Positions 17,263-25,354 of a stretch of DNA of 60,755 bases are shown here, piece after piece. Source of the stretch: Bacillota bacterium (lineage in GTDB: Bacteria; Bacillota; Clostridia; Peptostreptococcales; Anaerovoracaceae); contig JAFQZZ010000029.1 in assembly GCA_017405645.1 (NCBI GenBank), positions 1 through 60,755 of the forward strand. Direction: 5' to 3'. The translations under genes were made by a program, and so were the position numbers. The notes beneath the pieces are model-generated. The model was given only the letters and a program-made list of their open reading frames with translations, had not been told where the DNA came from and did not search any database. The stretch's first letter is position 1, and each line of letters opens with the position of its first letter.

Positions 17263-19524
17263 TTATACACTTGGTTCTTTTTTGGATTTTTCCTTGCCTT
17301 TATATGCTTTCTTGCTGCTCTTTCTCTTGCTCTTGCCCTGATAGCCTTTTTTGCTCCGTACAAACCGGCTGATGTCATACCAGATGGAACCGGATACGAA
17401 GATGGAGGAATAGGTACCGGCGATCAGACCCATCATAACCGGAAGCACGTAGCTTCTCAGGCTCGGTGTACCCATGACCAGCAGGGCCGCTACCGCCAGG
17501 ATGGTGGTGACGGAGGTACTGATGGTTCTGGACAAGGTCTGCCGTACGGACAGATTGACCCGCTCATCGCCGTGGACTTTGCCATACTTCATATTCTCAC
17601 GGATACGGTCGAATACTACGATGGTGTTGTTGATCGAGTAACCCAGGATGATCAGCACCGCTGCGATGAACGGGGAGTTGATCTCGATATGGAACAATCC
17701 GTAAAGGGAGATCATGGTCAGCACGTCCACCACCAGTGCCAGGATCGCTGCGATACCGAAGTTCAGCTCGAACCGTATCGCGATGTATATCAGCATCAGG
17801 ATACAAGCCAGGAATACCGCCTGCAATGCGCTCTTCTTGATTTCAGCGCCCACGGAGGGACCGAATTGGTCTGCCGCCAGCAATGCGCTGCTGTCCAGAT
17901 CGTATTTCTCGTAGATCTGATCCAGGATCTCTTCTCTGGCTTCGTTGTCCAGGGAAGTCGCCGTACGGATGATGATCTCGTCGCTGTCGTCGCCGGCATA
18001 GACGATGGATGCCTTGATATCGGAATCATCCAGGATCTGTTCCACCGCCGTCAGGTCCGCGTGGGACTGGCCCATGTCGATCTGCATCATGGTACCGCCG
18101 GTGAAGTCAATACCGGTATTGAATCCTCTGGCAACGCCCAGGCCAAAGCCCAGGAGGATGACGCACAGGGAAATCGCATACCAGAACTTCCGCTTGCCGA
18201 TGACCGGCAGCTTGATGTCGGAGAGTTCCTTGCCTCTGCTCTTCCAGAGGAAGAAGCTTTCCTTGCCGAAGGTCTTGGATTCCGCCAGCACGATGATGAA
18301 GAGTCTGGTGACCAGCAGAGCCGTCAGCATGGAGATAATGATACCAACCATCAGCGTCCAGGCGAATCCCTTGACGGAACCGGTGCCGAACTGGTACAGA
18401 ACGATGCCGGCGATCAGGGTCGTGATGTTGGAGTCGATGATGGTGGAGGTCGCTCTTGAGAAGCCGGAGCGGACCGCTACACGGACGCTCTTGCCGTTCT
18501 TGATTTCCTCCCGTATACGGGCGAATATGATGACGTTGGCGTCGACGGCCATACCGATGGATAACAGGATACCGAAGATCCCCGGCAGGGTGATGACCGC
18601 GCCAAAGAACTGGAAGATCGCCAGGTAAATGACCGTGTACAGCAGCAGCGCGATACTGGCTGCCACGCCCATGATCTTATAGACCACGATCATGAAGATC
18701 ATGATCAGCAGGATGCCGATGAGACCGGCTTTCAGCGCTTTTTCAAAGGACTCATAGCCCAGGGTCGCGCCCACGATGGAGGTGTTGATCTCTTCCAGTT
18801 CCACCGGCAGTGAACCGCCTCGGATCAGGGCTGCGTCCGCTGCCGCCGTTTCCTTCGTGTAGGAACCGGAAATGAAGCAGGAGCCGCCTGCGATCTCGGA
18901 CTGTACCATCGGCGCGGAGATCACTTCATCGTCCAGGACGATCAGGATCTGCCCGCAGTCGAATTCGCCGTATTTATTGGTGGCCTTCTGGCCCTTGTTT
19001 TCCATGGCCTTGACAGTAGCCTGGTAGAAAGCGTCCCCGCCCTTGCTGTCAAACTGGACGGAAATGCCCGGCTCCTGAACGGTGCCGTTGGTGTTATATG
19101 CAAAGACCGCATCCTTGATCTGGGAACCGTCTACCACGACATTGCCCCAGGCGTCAATGAACTGCAGCTGCGCCGTACGGCCGATGGCCGCCAGAGCGTC
19201 CTGGGCGTCCTCCGCCCCCGGCAGTTCCACACGGATCCGGTTGCCGGATTCCACGGTGACCGTCGGCTCGGAAAGGCCCATTTCATTGACACGGTTTTCA
19301 ATGACCGCCTGCGTCTGTTCCATGAGCTTGTCCAGATCGTCGCCGGTGGCATCGGTCTGGGCTTCCATGACGACGTAGGCGCCGCCGGCCAGATCCAGAC
19401 CCAACGTCACGTTGTCTTTGGCGTTTTTGATGTCCAGATCACCGATCTTCACACCGTTCAGCGTCACCACCAGACCCAGCGCGATCACCAGGATCAGTAA
19501 TAACGAAACTAACTTTTTCCACAT
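17263..19524 (-). CDS. secDF: SecDF, fused protein-export membrane subunits
   Basis: A 753-residue fusion of SecD and SecF, the proton-driven RND-type subunits that help SecYEG pull secreted proteins across the membrane. SecD begins with a signal-anchor helix and GLDLAGGAYVV, a periplasmic-type domain, then six membrane helices. The SecF half starts near residue 460 with GFNTGIDFTGGT and also ends in membrane helices and a lysine-rich tail. ATG 19524 follows GGGAGG; an upstream TTG would overlap that site. Fused SecDF is common in Firmicutes. yajC lies directly upstream but past a terminator, and secDF has its own promoter. Confidence 0.95.
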   Translation of the reverse strand: MWKKLVSLLLILVIALGLVVTLNGVKIGDLDIKNAKDNVTLGLDLAGGAYVVMEAQTDATGDDLDKLMEQTQAVIENRVNEMGLSEPTVTVESGNRIRVELPGAEDAQDALAAIGRTAQLQFIDAWGNVVVDGSQIKDAVFAYNTNGTVQEPGISVQFDSKGGDAFYQATVKAMENKGQKATNKYGEFDCGQILIVLDDEVISAPMVQSEIAGGSCFISGSYTKETAAADAALIRGGSLPVELEEINTSIVGATLGYESFEKALKAGLIGILLIMIFMIVVYKIMGVAASIALLLYTVIYLAIFQFFGAVITLPGIFGILLSIGMAVDANVIIFARIREEIKNGKSVRVAVRSGFSRATSTIIDSNITTLIAGIVLYQFGTGSVKGFAWTLMVGIIISMLTALLVTRLFIIVLAESKTFGKESFFLWKSRGKELSDIKLPVIGKRKFWYAISLCVILLGFGLGVARGFNTGIDFTGGTMMQIDMGQSHADLTAVEQILDDSDIKASIVYAGDDSDEIIIRTATSLDNEAREEILDQIYEKYDLDSSALLAADQFGPSVGAEIKKSALQAVFLACILMLIYIAIRFELNFGIAAILALVVDVLTMISLYGLFHIEINSPFIAAVLIILGYSINNTIVVFDRIRENMKYGKVHGDERVNLSVRQTLSRTISTSVTTILAVAALLVMGTPSLRSYVLPVMMGLIAGTYSSIFVSGSIWYDISRFVRSKKGYQGKSKRKSSKKAYKGKEKSKKEPSV

Positions 19525-19575
19525 TGCAAAAAATCCTCCCAAGTCTTGTATTGATTAATATAGTCATAATAGATT

Positions 19576-19604
19576 ATTTTATACTGAATAAGTGAAAATT
19601 TCAA
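19576..19604 (-). promoter_or_regulatory. Promoter for secDF
   Basis: TTGAAA (19599-19604) and TAAAAT (19576-19581) are 17 bases apart, in an AT-rich stretch between the yajC terminator and the secDF start. Confidence 0.65.
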
Positions 19605-19630
19605 GGATTCTTTCTTGACATTTTGGTAAC

Positions 19631-19662
19631 AAAAAACACGGCTGTGCTCTTCACACAGCCGT
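19631..19662 (-). terminator. Rho-independent terminator after yajC
   Basis: A nine-base-pair stem (ACGGCTGTG with CACAGCCGT), a seven-base loop, then GTTTTTTG on the minus strand. Confidence 0.85.
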
Positions 19663-19675
19663 TTCGCGTTTCGGA

Positions 19676-20071
19676 TTATTCAGCAAGCGCGGCGTCAGCG
19701 GATTCTTCCACTTTTTCCACTGTCTCTTCAATAAGTTCTTCCGCGTCTTCCTTCAGCCCTTCCAGGATCGGTTTTTCCTCCGGCTTCGGATTCTTCACGC
19801 TGCCTTTGGCTTCCTCCAGCACCTGGGAGACCGCCCATCTCATCACTTCCATCCGGACATTCGGACCGGCTTCGATGATCAGGCTTTCTTCCTTGGCCTT
19901 CAGGACCTTGGCCTTGGTGCCGCCGATGGTGACGATCTTATCGCCGGCTTTGATGGCGCTTCTCATGGCGTTGACCTGCTTTTCCCGCTTCTTCTGGGGA
20001 CGGATCAGGATCAGCCAGAAAATGAGAATAATGAAGATCATCATTACAAACGTATATGTCGTACTGCTCAT
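19676..20071 (-). CDS. yajC: YajC, preprotein translocase accessory subunit
   Basis: A 131-residue protein. One N-terminal membrane helix (TFVMMIFIILIFWLILI) is followed by RPQKKREK and the GDKIVTIGGTKAKVLK block of the YajC core. The C-terminal tail of about 50 residues is rich in glutamate and longer than in many homologues. YajC associates with SecDF and SecYEG. ATG 20071 has AAGGAG 11 bases upstream. The gene starts only 28 bases after the tRNA-Leu CCA end with no terminator between, so the two are probably transcribed together. Confidence 0.92.
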   Translation of the reverse strand: MSSTTYTFVMMIFIILIFWLILIRPQKKREKQVNAMRSAIKAGDKIVTIGGTKAKVLKAKEESLIIEAGPNVRMEVMRWAVSQVLEEAKGSVKNPKPEEKPILEGLKEDAEELIEETVEKVEESADAALAE

Positions 20072-20099
20072 TGATTCATTCACTCCTTTTTTCTTAAGA

Positions 20100-20186
20100 T
20101 GGTGCCGGCGATCGGGGTCGAACCGATACGGTGTTGCCACCACGGGATTTTGAGTCCCGCACGTCTGCCAATTCCATCACGCCGGC
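20100..20186 (-). tRNA. tRNA-Leu, anticodon CAA
   Basis: A complete 87-base tRNA including an encoded CCA. The acceptor stem is GCCGGCG paired with CGCCGGC, and the discriminator base is A. The anticodon stem encloses loop CTCAAAA with anticodon CAA, reading UUG. A long variable arm (GTGGTGGCAACACC region) marks it as class II, and the T-arm has GGTTCGACCCC. The identity is leucine. Confidence 0.97.
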
Positions 20187-20203
20187 GTTTCAGTAACATT
20201 AAA

Positions 20204-20232
20204 ATTTTATCATATCGGGCCCTGTTTCGCAA
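20204..20232 (-). promoter_or_regulatory. Promoter for tRNA-Leu and yajC
   Basis: TTGCGA (20227-20232) and TAAAAT (20204-20209) are separated by 17 bases, placing the start about ten bases before the tRNA. Confidence 0.7.
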
Positions 20233-20238
20233 GGGATA

Positions 20239-21519
20239 TTATTCATAATACTCGAATTCGAAGTTTTTGATCCGGACGATATCCTCATCCTGAATGCCCA
20301 TCTCCCGGAGCCGGTCCATGGCCCCTTTTTCCTCGATGTAACGGTAGAGATACCGCAGGGATTCCATGTCGTTGAAATTAGTGGAATCGAAGATCTTTTC
20401 CAGCTGTCCGCCGGAGAGCACATAGACGTCGTTGTCCTTCGTGATCCTGATTTCCCGGTAGTCCGGGTCCTCGTCCGCCGCATCCATGTCGAAGTAGATA
20501 TAATCGTCCTCCTCCGGCAGCTCCCTCAGCTCCGTGACTTTCTTCATGACAGCGTTCAGCAGTTCCTCCAGTCCCTGCCGCCCCGCCGCGGAGATGGGAT
20601 AGACTTCATAGCCTTTCTCCTTCACGTAAGCCAGGAATTCCTCATACTTCTCCGGGTACAGGATATTGTCGATCTTGTTGGCAGCCACGATCTGGGGCCG
20701 CTGCGCCAGTTTGGGGGAATACTCCCGGATCTCCGCGTTGATCTTCTCGAAATCCTCGATGAAATCCCGGCCCTCGGCGCCGGACACGTCCACCACGTGG
20801 ACCAGCATCTTGGTCCGCTCGATATGCCTGAGGAAATCCAGTCCCAGGCCCTGTCCCTCATGGGCGCCTTCGATGATGCCCGGGATATCCGCCATGATGA
20901 AACTGTCATCGTACATCTGCACCACGCCCAGGTTCGGGGTCAGGGTGGTGAAATGATAATTGGCGATTTTCGGCCGGGCTCCGGTCACCGCCGCCAGAAG
21001 CGTGGATTTACCCACGTTCGGGAAACCCATGAGCCCCACGTCCGCGATCATTTTGAGTTCCAAGATCACCGTGCGGGAAATGGCTTTTCCGCCCGCCTCC
21101 GCAAAGTTCGGGGCCTGCCGGACGGAATTCTTGAAATGGACGTTCCCCTTGCCGCCCTTGCCTCCCTTGGCGGCGGTGCAGCGGTCTCCGTGGGCCTTCA
21201 GGTCCTTGATGAGATGGCCGGTCTCCTGATCGAAGACCATGGTCCCCGGCGGGACCTTCAGCACCAGGTCCTTGCCGCTCTTGCCGTACTTCTTCCGCCT
21301 CATGCCGTCCTCACCGTTTTCCGCCTGGTACTTGACCCGGTAATGGAAATCCATCAATGTATGAAAGTTTTCATCCGCTTCGAAAATCACGCTGCCGCCC
21401 CGGCCGCCGTCGCCGCCGTCCGGACCGCCGTCCGGCACGAAGGGTTCCCGGCGGAAAGAAACGCAGCCGTTGCCGCCCTTTCCGGAAATCACCGTGATCT
21501 TTGCCTTGTCGATAAACAT
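20239..21519 (-). CDS. obgE: Obg GTPase (ObgE/CgtA)
   Basis: A 426-residue essential GTPase for 50S subunit assembly and stress signalling. The glycine-rich Obg fold fills about residues 1-158 (GGNGCVSFRREPFVP, GGPDGGDGGRGG). The G domain has GFPNVGKST (G1), the switch region HFTTLTPNLG, DIPGIIEGA (G3) and NKID (G4). A C-terminal OCT domain follows after about residue 345. It lies after rplU and rpmA, the standard order, but a strong terminator stands in the 64-bp gap from rpmA. Confidence 0.97.
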   Translation of the reverse strand: MFIDKAKITVISGKGGNGCVSFRREPFVPDGGPDGGDGGRGGSVIFEADENFHTLMDFHYRVKYQAENGEDGMRRKKYGKSGKDLVLKVPPGTMVFDQETGHLIKDLKAHGDRCTAAKGGKGGKGNVHFKNSVRQAPNFAEAGGKAISRTVILELKMIADVGLMGFPNVGKSTLLAAVTGARPKIANYHFTTLTPNLGVVQMYDDSFIMADIPGIIEGAHEGQGLGLDFLRHIERTKMLVHVVDVSGAEGRDFIEDFEKINAEIREYSPKLAQRPQIVAANKIDNILYPEKYEEFLAYVKEKGYEVYPISAAGRQGLEELLNAVMKKVTELRELPEEDDYIYFDMDAADEDPDYREIRITKDNDVYVLSGGQLEKIFDSTNFNDMESLRYLYRYIEEKGAMDRLREMGIQDEDIVRIKNFEFEYYE

Positions 21520-21545
21520 GTCGTCCTCTTTCCTTCTGCCTGTTC

Positions 21546-21581
21546 AAAAAAACACCCCTCACAACTGTGAGGGGCTGGTTT
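21546..21581 (-). terminator. Terminator between rpmA and obgE
   Basis: An eight-base-pair GC-rich stem (CCCCTCAC with GTGAGGGG) with A-runs on one side and T-runs on the other. On the minus strand it is followed by a run of seven T. It could act in both directions. Confidence 0.85.
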
Positions 21582-21583
21582 TT

Positions 21584-21844
21584 TTAGGATTCTCTTGCGT
21601 ATACGCTAACCTGTTTTCTGTGCTTGTCTTTTCTTTCGAATTTGACAACGCCTTCGATCATAGCAAACAAAGTATCGTCTCCGCCCTTGCCGACGTTGTT
21701 GCCCGGGTGGATCTTGGTCCCTCTCTGTCTGACTAAGATGCTGCCGGCTGTTACAGTCTGGCCATCCGCTCTCTTGACTCCCAGTCTCTTGCTTTCGCTG
21801 TCGCGACCGTTCTTGGAACTACCTACTCCCTTTTTACTTGCCAT
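21584..21844 (-). CDS. rpmA: Ribosomal protein bL27
   Basis: An 86-residue L27, whose N-terminal tail reaches the peptidyl-transferase centre. The body ([42 protein letters not shown] split over the protein) is typical. The start is unusual for a Firmicute: the protein begins MASKKG and lacks the N-terminal extension ending in a QFFA-type site that the Prp protease cuts. GGAGGTGAAG sits at good spacing before this ATG. The prp gene, usually between rplU and rpmA, is also absent; only 39 bases separate the two. Confidence 0.97.
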   Translation of the reverse strand: MASKKGVGSSKNGRDSESKRLGVKRADGQTVTAGSILVRQRGTKIHPGNNVGKGGDDTLFAMIEGVVKFERKDKHRKQVSVYARES

Positions 21845-21883
21845 GTGTCTTCACCTCCATTCTTGGGGCATTACTGCTCTTTC

Positions 21884-22195
21884 TTATAAAGAAATGCTTT
21901 CGATTACTACTTTTGTGAACGGCTGTCTGTGACCCTTTTTCTTTCTGTAGTCTTTCTTCGCCTTGTACTTGTAGATCACGACTTTTTTGCCTTTGCCGTT
22001 TTCAACGACCTTTGCATTGACAGCAGCGCCTTCGATCACCGGTGTTCCCACCTTGATGTCTGCGCCTTCGCCGGCTGCTAAAACCTGGTCGAATACAACA
22101 GCGTCGCCTTCTGCGGCTTCCAGCTTTTCGATGACGATCTCGTCGCCTTCCTGTACTCTGTACTGCTTTCCGCCGGTTGCGATGATTGCATACAT
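21884..22195 (-). CDS. rplU: Ribosomal protein bL21
   Basis: A 103-residue L21 with the characteristic [18 protein letters not shown] start and the [13 protein letters not shown]-binding end. The start at ATG 22195 follows GAGGAGG. The open frame extends further upstream but without similarity, through the structured leader. It is the first gene of the rplU-rpmA unit, behind a near-consensus promoter. Confidence 0.97.
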   Translation of the reverse strand: MYAIIATGGKQYRVQEGDEIVIEKLEAAEGDAVVFDQVLAAGEGADIKVGTPVIEGAAVNAKVVENGKGKKVVIYKYKAKKDYRKKKGHRQPFTKVVIESISL

Positions 22196-22230
22196 TAGAA
22201 CATTTACCTCCTCTATCCATATTCGCCATG

Positions 22231-22259
22231 AAGGCTGCCCGACGGGCATTTAAAGCCTT
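22231..22259 (-). promoter_or_regulatory. Structured 5' leader of rplU
   Basis: A nested hairpin in the 5' leader: outer stem AAGGC with GCCTT, inner stem TGCCC with GGGCA, and an AT-rich bulge. It lies between the promoter and the ribosome site. It could be an L21 autoregulatory leader, but I cannot match it to a known family. Confidence 0.4.
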
Positions 22260-22281
22260 TTCTGCGCGTTTCAACTCAAAT

Positions 22282-22310
22282 ATCATACCATGGGTAACGG
22301 AGGGTGTCAA
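22282..22310 (-). promoter_or_regulatory. Strong promoter for rplU-rpmA
   Basis: Consensus TTGACA (22305-22310), 17 bases, then TATGAT (22282-22287). Confidence 0.88.
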
Positions 22311-22325
22311 GCAAAATATTCACTT

Positions 22326-23492
22326 TTACGGATCGCATCTTTGACAGGGTCTGTAACCCGCATTGATTGCGTCTTCCCTGGAATCAAACGGCACCTTGTT
22401 ATGCTCCGCCATGTCCTCTACGGAAGAGCACCAGGAATGATGGAACTTCAGTGAATTGGCGTTTCCGATGTAGGGTGCTTCCGAAGGTGTCTCCCCGGCG
22501 CTCACAGCCGCTGCTGCCTCTTCCGCGACTTCCGAAACTGCACCGGTTTCCTCCGACGGTATTGCCGCCCGAGTCGGGCCGGCGAATTCAAAATCGATGT
22601 TCTTCCCGTCGGTCTTCAGGATGATGGTGCCTTTATCGATCGTACTGTATGGTTCTGCGCCGATCTCGGCGATCCGCTGCAGGGTGTATTCCGACGGATG
22701 GCCGTAATCATTGTCTTTCCCGGCGGAAAGAATCACATACTTCGGTTTGGTTTTTTTCAGGAAGTCCCTTCCGGTGGACCAGGCGGAGCCGTGGTGTCCG
22801 GCCTTGAGAACATCCACCTCAGGGAACTTCGAAAGGTTCTCTTCCTCCGTTCCGATCCCCATATCCCCGGTCAGCAGCACCAGTATTTCGCCATACCGGA
22901 ACAGGCAGACCACGCTGTCATCGTTGACATCCTCGTGTCCGTCCCCGGTCTCGATGATCCTCAGCCAAGCCCCCGTTCCGAGTTTGAAGGCCGTATCCGA
23001 GTCCTCTATGAACAGGATCTCCGGGTGTTTCGCAACTTCTTCTTTATAATTCAAAAAACTGTAAGTGTCCTTTTCCGCGCCGCTGTCGATGACGGTCCCC
23101 ACCGGGAAGGTCCGCAGAACGTTCGCGATCCCGCCGATGTGGTCCGAATCCGGATGGGTGGCCACCAGATAATCCAGTTCGCCGTCCACGATACCCGACA
23201 GATAATCCAGTACAAAGGCCGAGTGATCCCGGTCCCCACAGTCCACCAGCACTTCCACTTCCCCCACATCGATCAGGGTGCAGTCTCCCTGGCCCACATC
23301 GATGAAGTGGACCGCCGCTTCGCCGGAGGGTATTTCCACGACCGTCTCAGCAGGTTCCTGGGCGGATTCTTCCGCGGATCCGCTGGCCGGGGTCCCGCTG
23401 TCCGGGAGGTCTTCCTCCGAGTGCGGCAGGAAGCCGATGCCGGCAGCCAGCACAAGGACTAAGATCAGTACGGTGTACAGCAGTTTTTTCAT
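22326..23492 (-). CDS. Secreted ComEC-like metallo-hydrolase with Ada-like zinc domain
   Basis: A 388-residue protein. An N-terminal membrane anchor or signal (residues about 4-22) is followed by a linker rich in Glu, Ser and Pro. A metallo-beta-lactamase domain of the ComEC/Rec2 C-terminal type (about 58-300) has HFIDVGQGDC, THPDSDHIGG, LLTGDMG and KAGHHGS. After a low-complexity linker, the last 45 residues resemble the Ada metal-binding module: HHSWC, then GYRPCQRC. Such proteins are thought to act on extracellular nucleic acid or nucleotides; this is inferred from the family. The other ComEC membrane domains are absent. Confidence 0.82.
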   Translation of the reverse strand: MKKLLYTVLILVLVLAAGIGFLPHSEEDLPDSGTPASGSAEESAQEPAETVVEIPSGEAAVHFIDVGQGDCTLIDVGEVEVLVDCGDRDHSAFVLDYLSGIVDGELDYLVATHPDSDHIGGIANVLRTFPVGTVIDSGAEKDTYSFLNYKEEVAKHPEILFIEDSDTAFKLGTGAWLRIIETGDGHEDVNDDSVVCLFRYGEILVLLTGDMGIGTEEENLSKFPEVDVLKAGHHGSAWSTGRDFLKKTKPKYVILSAGKDNDYGHPSEYTLQRIAEIGAEPYSTIDKGTIILKTDGKNIDFEFAGPTRAAIPSEETGAVSEVAEEAAAAVSAGETPSEAPYIGNANSLKFHHSWCSSVEDMAEHNKVPFDSREDAINAGYRPCQRCDP

Positions 23493-23513
23493 TCGTCCTC
23501 CTCCCGGAAGCCG

Positions 23514-23822
23514 TTACCTCTTCCGGTATTTTGCAATATCCAAAAACGATCCGAAATACTCCTCCAAAAGCCCCGGGTCCGCGACCAAACGCTCCTTCTG
23601 CTCTTTCGTCAGGTTCTTTTTGATCCGGGCCTCCAGCTTCAGCGCATCGCTCTTCTCTTCCGTTTCCCAGCATGCTTCCAGCCTTTCGGCTCCCCGGGAA
23701 CGGACATACTTGGAGGCCTTCGGTCCGCCGGAAAAATGCTCCTCCATCCGGGCTTCCAGGTCCGGCGTATATCCGGTATATATGGAATTGTCTTTACACC
23801 TCAGCATATAAACGTAATACAT
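23514..23822 (-). CDS. GIY-YIG domain protein (YhbQ/UPF0213-like)
   Basis: A 102-residue single GIY-YIG domain. YYVYMLRC corresponds to the GIY strand and IYTGYTPDLEARM to the YIG strand with its catalytic arginine; the late glutamate and asparagine region (LEARIKKNLT) is also present. Related proteins (YhbQ, YazA) are small structure-specific nucleases of uncertain role. The ATG at 23822 has no ribosome site, and the predicted transcription start falls on its first base. A LexA-like box overlaps the promoter. Confidence 0.88.
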   Translation of the reverse strand: MYYVYMLRCKDNSIYTGYTPDLEARMEEHFSGGPKASKYVRSRGAERLEACWETEEKSDALKLEARIKKNLTKEQKERLVADPGLLEEYFGSFLDIAKYRKR

Positions 23823-23828
23823 GGTTTA

Positions 23829-23857
23829 ATTATATCATAACAAGCCCGGATTTGCAA
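23829..23857 (-). promoter_or_regulatory. Promoter for the GIY-YIG gene, predicting a leaderless mRNA
   Basis: TTGCAA (23852-23857), 17 bases, TATAAT (23829-23834). Six bases (TAAACC) separate the -10 box from the ATG, which places +1 at the A of the start codon. Confidence 0.75.
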
Positions 23858-23868
23858 ACATTTGTTCT
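23855..23868 (-). promoter_or_regulatory. LexA-like (SOS) box overlapping the GIY-YIG -35
   Basis: On the minus strand AGAACAAATGTTTG, close to the Firmicutes LexA consensus CGAAC-N4-GTTYC. It differs by only two central bases from the box at the Y-family polymerase promoter (35295-35308). Confidence 0.55.
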
Positions 23869-23881
23869 ATGCCAAGGGTGC

Positions 23882-23917
23882 AGAAAACCGGCCCGAAAAA
23901 AACGCTTCGAGCCGGTT
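23882..23917 (-). terminator. Terminator after the NfnB gene
   Basis: A stem of AACCGGC with GCCGGTT extended by CGAA with TTCG, then TTTTCTG on the minus strand. It ends the PFOR-Nfn operon. Confidence 0.65.
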
Positions 23918-23968
23918 CTCCCTATATCCTCAGGAGCGGGTCAGGAACCGCATCCTGTTATCCGACAA

Positions 23969-25354
23969 CTATTTGCTGAGGAATTCGTCGATGCCCGCCG
24001 CGGCGACCTTGCCGGCCCCCATGGCTTTGATGACGGTGGCAGCGCCGGTAACGGCATCGCCGCCGGCGAAGATGCCCGGGCGGTTGGTGGCGGCTTTGCC
24101 GTCCACGCCGATTCCTCCCCGGTCGTTGGCTTCGAGGTTTTCCGTTGTCTCAAGGATCAGTTTGTTGAGTTTCGTGCCGATGGACATGATCACGGTATCC
24201 ACTTCCAGAATGAAGTTGGAATCCTTGATCTCGATCGGGCGTCTTCTGCCGGAAGCATCCGGTTCGCCCAGTTCCATCTTCACGCATTCGATGCCGGTGA
24301 CGTAGCCGTTTTCATCGCCCACTACCTGCACCGGATTGGTCAGGTATCTGAAATCGATGCCCTCCTCCACGGCGTGGTGGATCTCCTCGGCTCTGGCCGG
24401 GATCTCTTCCGCGGAACGGCGGTAGATGATGTACACGTCCTCCGCACCCATTCTCTTGGCACAGCGGGCCGCATCCATGGCCACGTTGCCGCCGCCCACC
24501 ACGGCGATCTTGTTGCCGTGCATGATGGGGGTATCGTATTCCGGAAGGTACGCCTTCATCAGGTTGATCCGGCTCAGGTACTCATTGGCGGAACAAACGC
24601 CCAGCAGGTTTTCCCCGGGGATCTTCATGAAGGACGGCAGCCCCGCGCCGGTGCCGATAAAGACGGATTCAAACCCGTCTTCCATCAGTTCATCGACGGT
24701 GACGGACCGTCCCACGACGGCGTCCGTCACGAATTTTACGCCCTTGGCTTCCAGGGCCTTCACCTCGGCCGCCACGATGGCTTTCGGGAGCCGGAATTCC
24801 GGGATCCCGTAAACCAGCACGCCGCCGGTTTTGTGGAGGCTTTCAAAGACCGTTACTTCATATCCCTTGTTGACCAGGTCGCCCGCGCAGGACAGCCCCG
24901 CCGGTCCGGCGCCGATCACGGCTACCTTGTGACCGTTGGACTGGGCCGGTTCGATCTCTTCATCGCCGAAGTTGGCCGCATGCCAGTCCGCCGCGAAGCG
25001 TTCCAGACGGCCGATCCCCACGGGTTCGCCCTTGACGCCCCGGACGCACTTTCCTTCGCACTGGTTTTCCTGGGGGCAGACTCTGCCGCATACCGCCGGC
25101 AGGGAATTGGTGGTCTTGATGATCTGGTAGGCTTCTTCAAACTCGCCTTCCGCGATCTTGCTGACGAATTCCGGGATCCGCACGCTGACCGGACAGCCGC
25201 TGGTGCAGGGGTGTTTCCGGCACTGCAGGCACCGCAGCGCTTCCCGGACCGCCATGTCTTCCGTATAGCCTTCCGCTACTTCCAGAAAGTTTTTATTCCG
25301 CACATCCGGTTTCTGTTCCGGCATGGGATTCTTTTCATTGACCAGATTAATCAT
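23969..25354 (-). CDS. nfnB: NfnB/SudA-type large subunit, NADPH-dependent (GltD family)
   Basis: A 461-residue flavoprotein of the glutamate synthase small-subunit family. The N-terminal cysteine-rich domain has CLQCRKHPCTSGCP and CGRVCPQENQCEGKC for two [4Fe-4S] clusters. The FAD site is GAGPAGLSCAGDL and the NADPH site GGGNVAMDAARCAKRMG. Next to the NfnA gene it forms the pair known as NfnAB, which bifurcates electrons between NADPH, NADH and ferredoxin, or SudAB, sulfide dehydrogenase. Sequence alone does not separate these, and a glutamate synthase role is unlikely because no large subunit is present. The start overlaps the NfnA stop by eight bases. Confidence 0.9.
   Translation of the reverse strand: MINLVNEKNPMPEQKPDVRNKNFLEVAEGYTEDMAVREALRCLQCRKHPCTSGCPVSVRIPEFVSKIAEGEFEEAYQIIKTTNSLPAVCGRVCPQENQCEGKCVRGVKGEPVGIGRLERFAADWHAANFGDEEIEPAQSNGHKVAVIGAGPAGLSCAGDLVNKGYEVTVFESLHKTGGVLVYGIPEFRLPKAIVAAEVKALEAKGVKFVTDAVVGRSVTVDELMEDGFESVFIGTGAGLPSFMKIPGENLLGVCSANEYLSRINLMKAYLPEYDTPIMHGNKIAVVGGGNVAMDAARCAKRMGAEDVYIIYRRSAEEIPARAEEIHHAVEEGIDFRYLTNPVQVVGDENGYVTGIECVKMELGEPDASGRRRPIEIKDSNFILEVDTVIMSIGTKLNKLILETTENLEANDRGGIGVDGKAATNRPGIFAGGDAVTGAATVIKAMGAGKVAAAGIDEFLSK

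Noticed and set aside
23969..25354. Glutamate synthase small subunit
   Set aside because: No large subunit is nearby, and the gene is paired with an FNR-type subunit and PFOR, as in NfnAB or SudAB.
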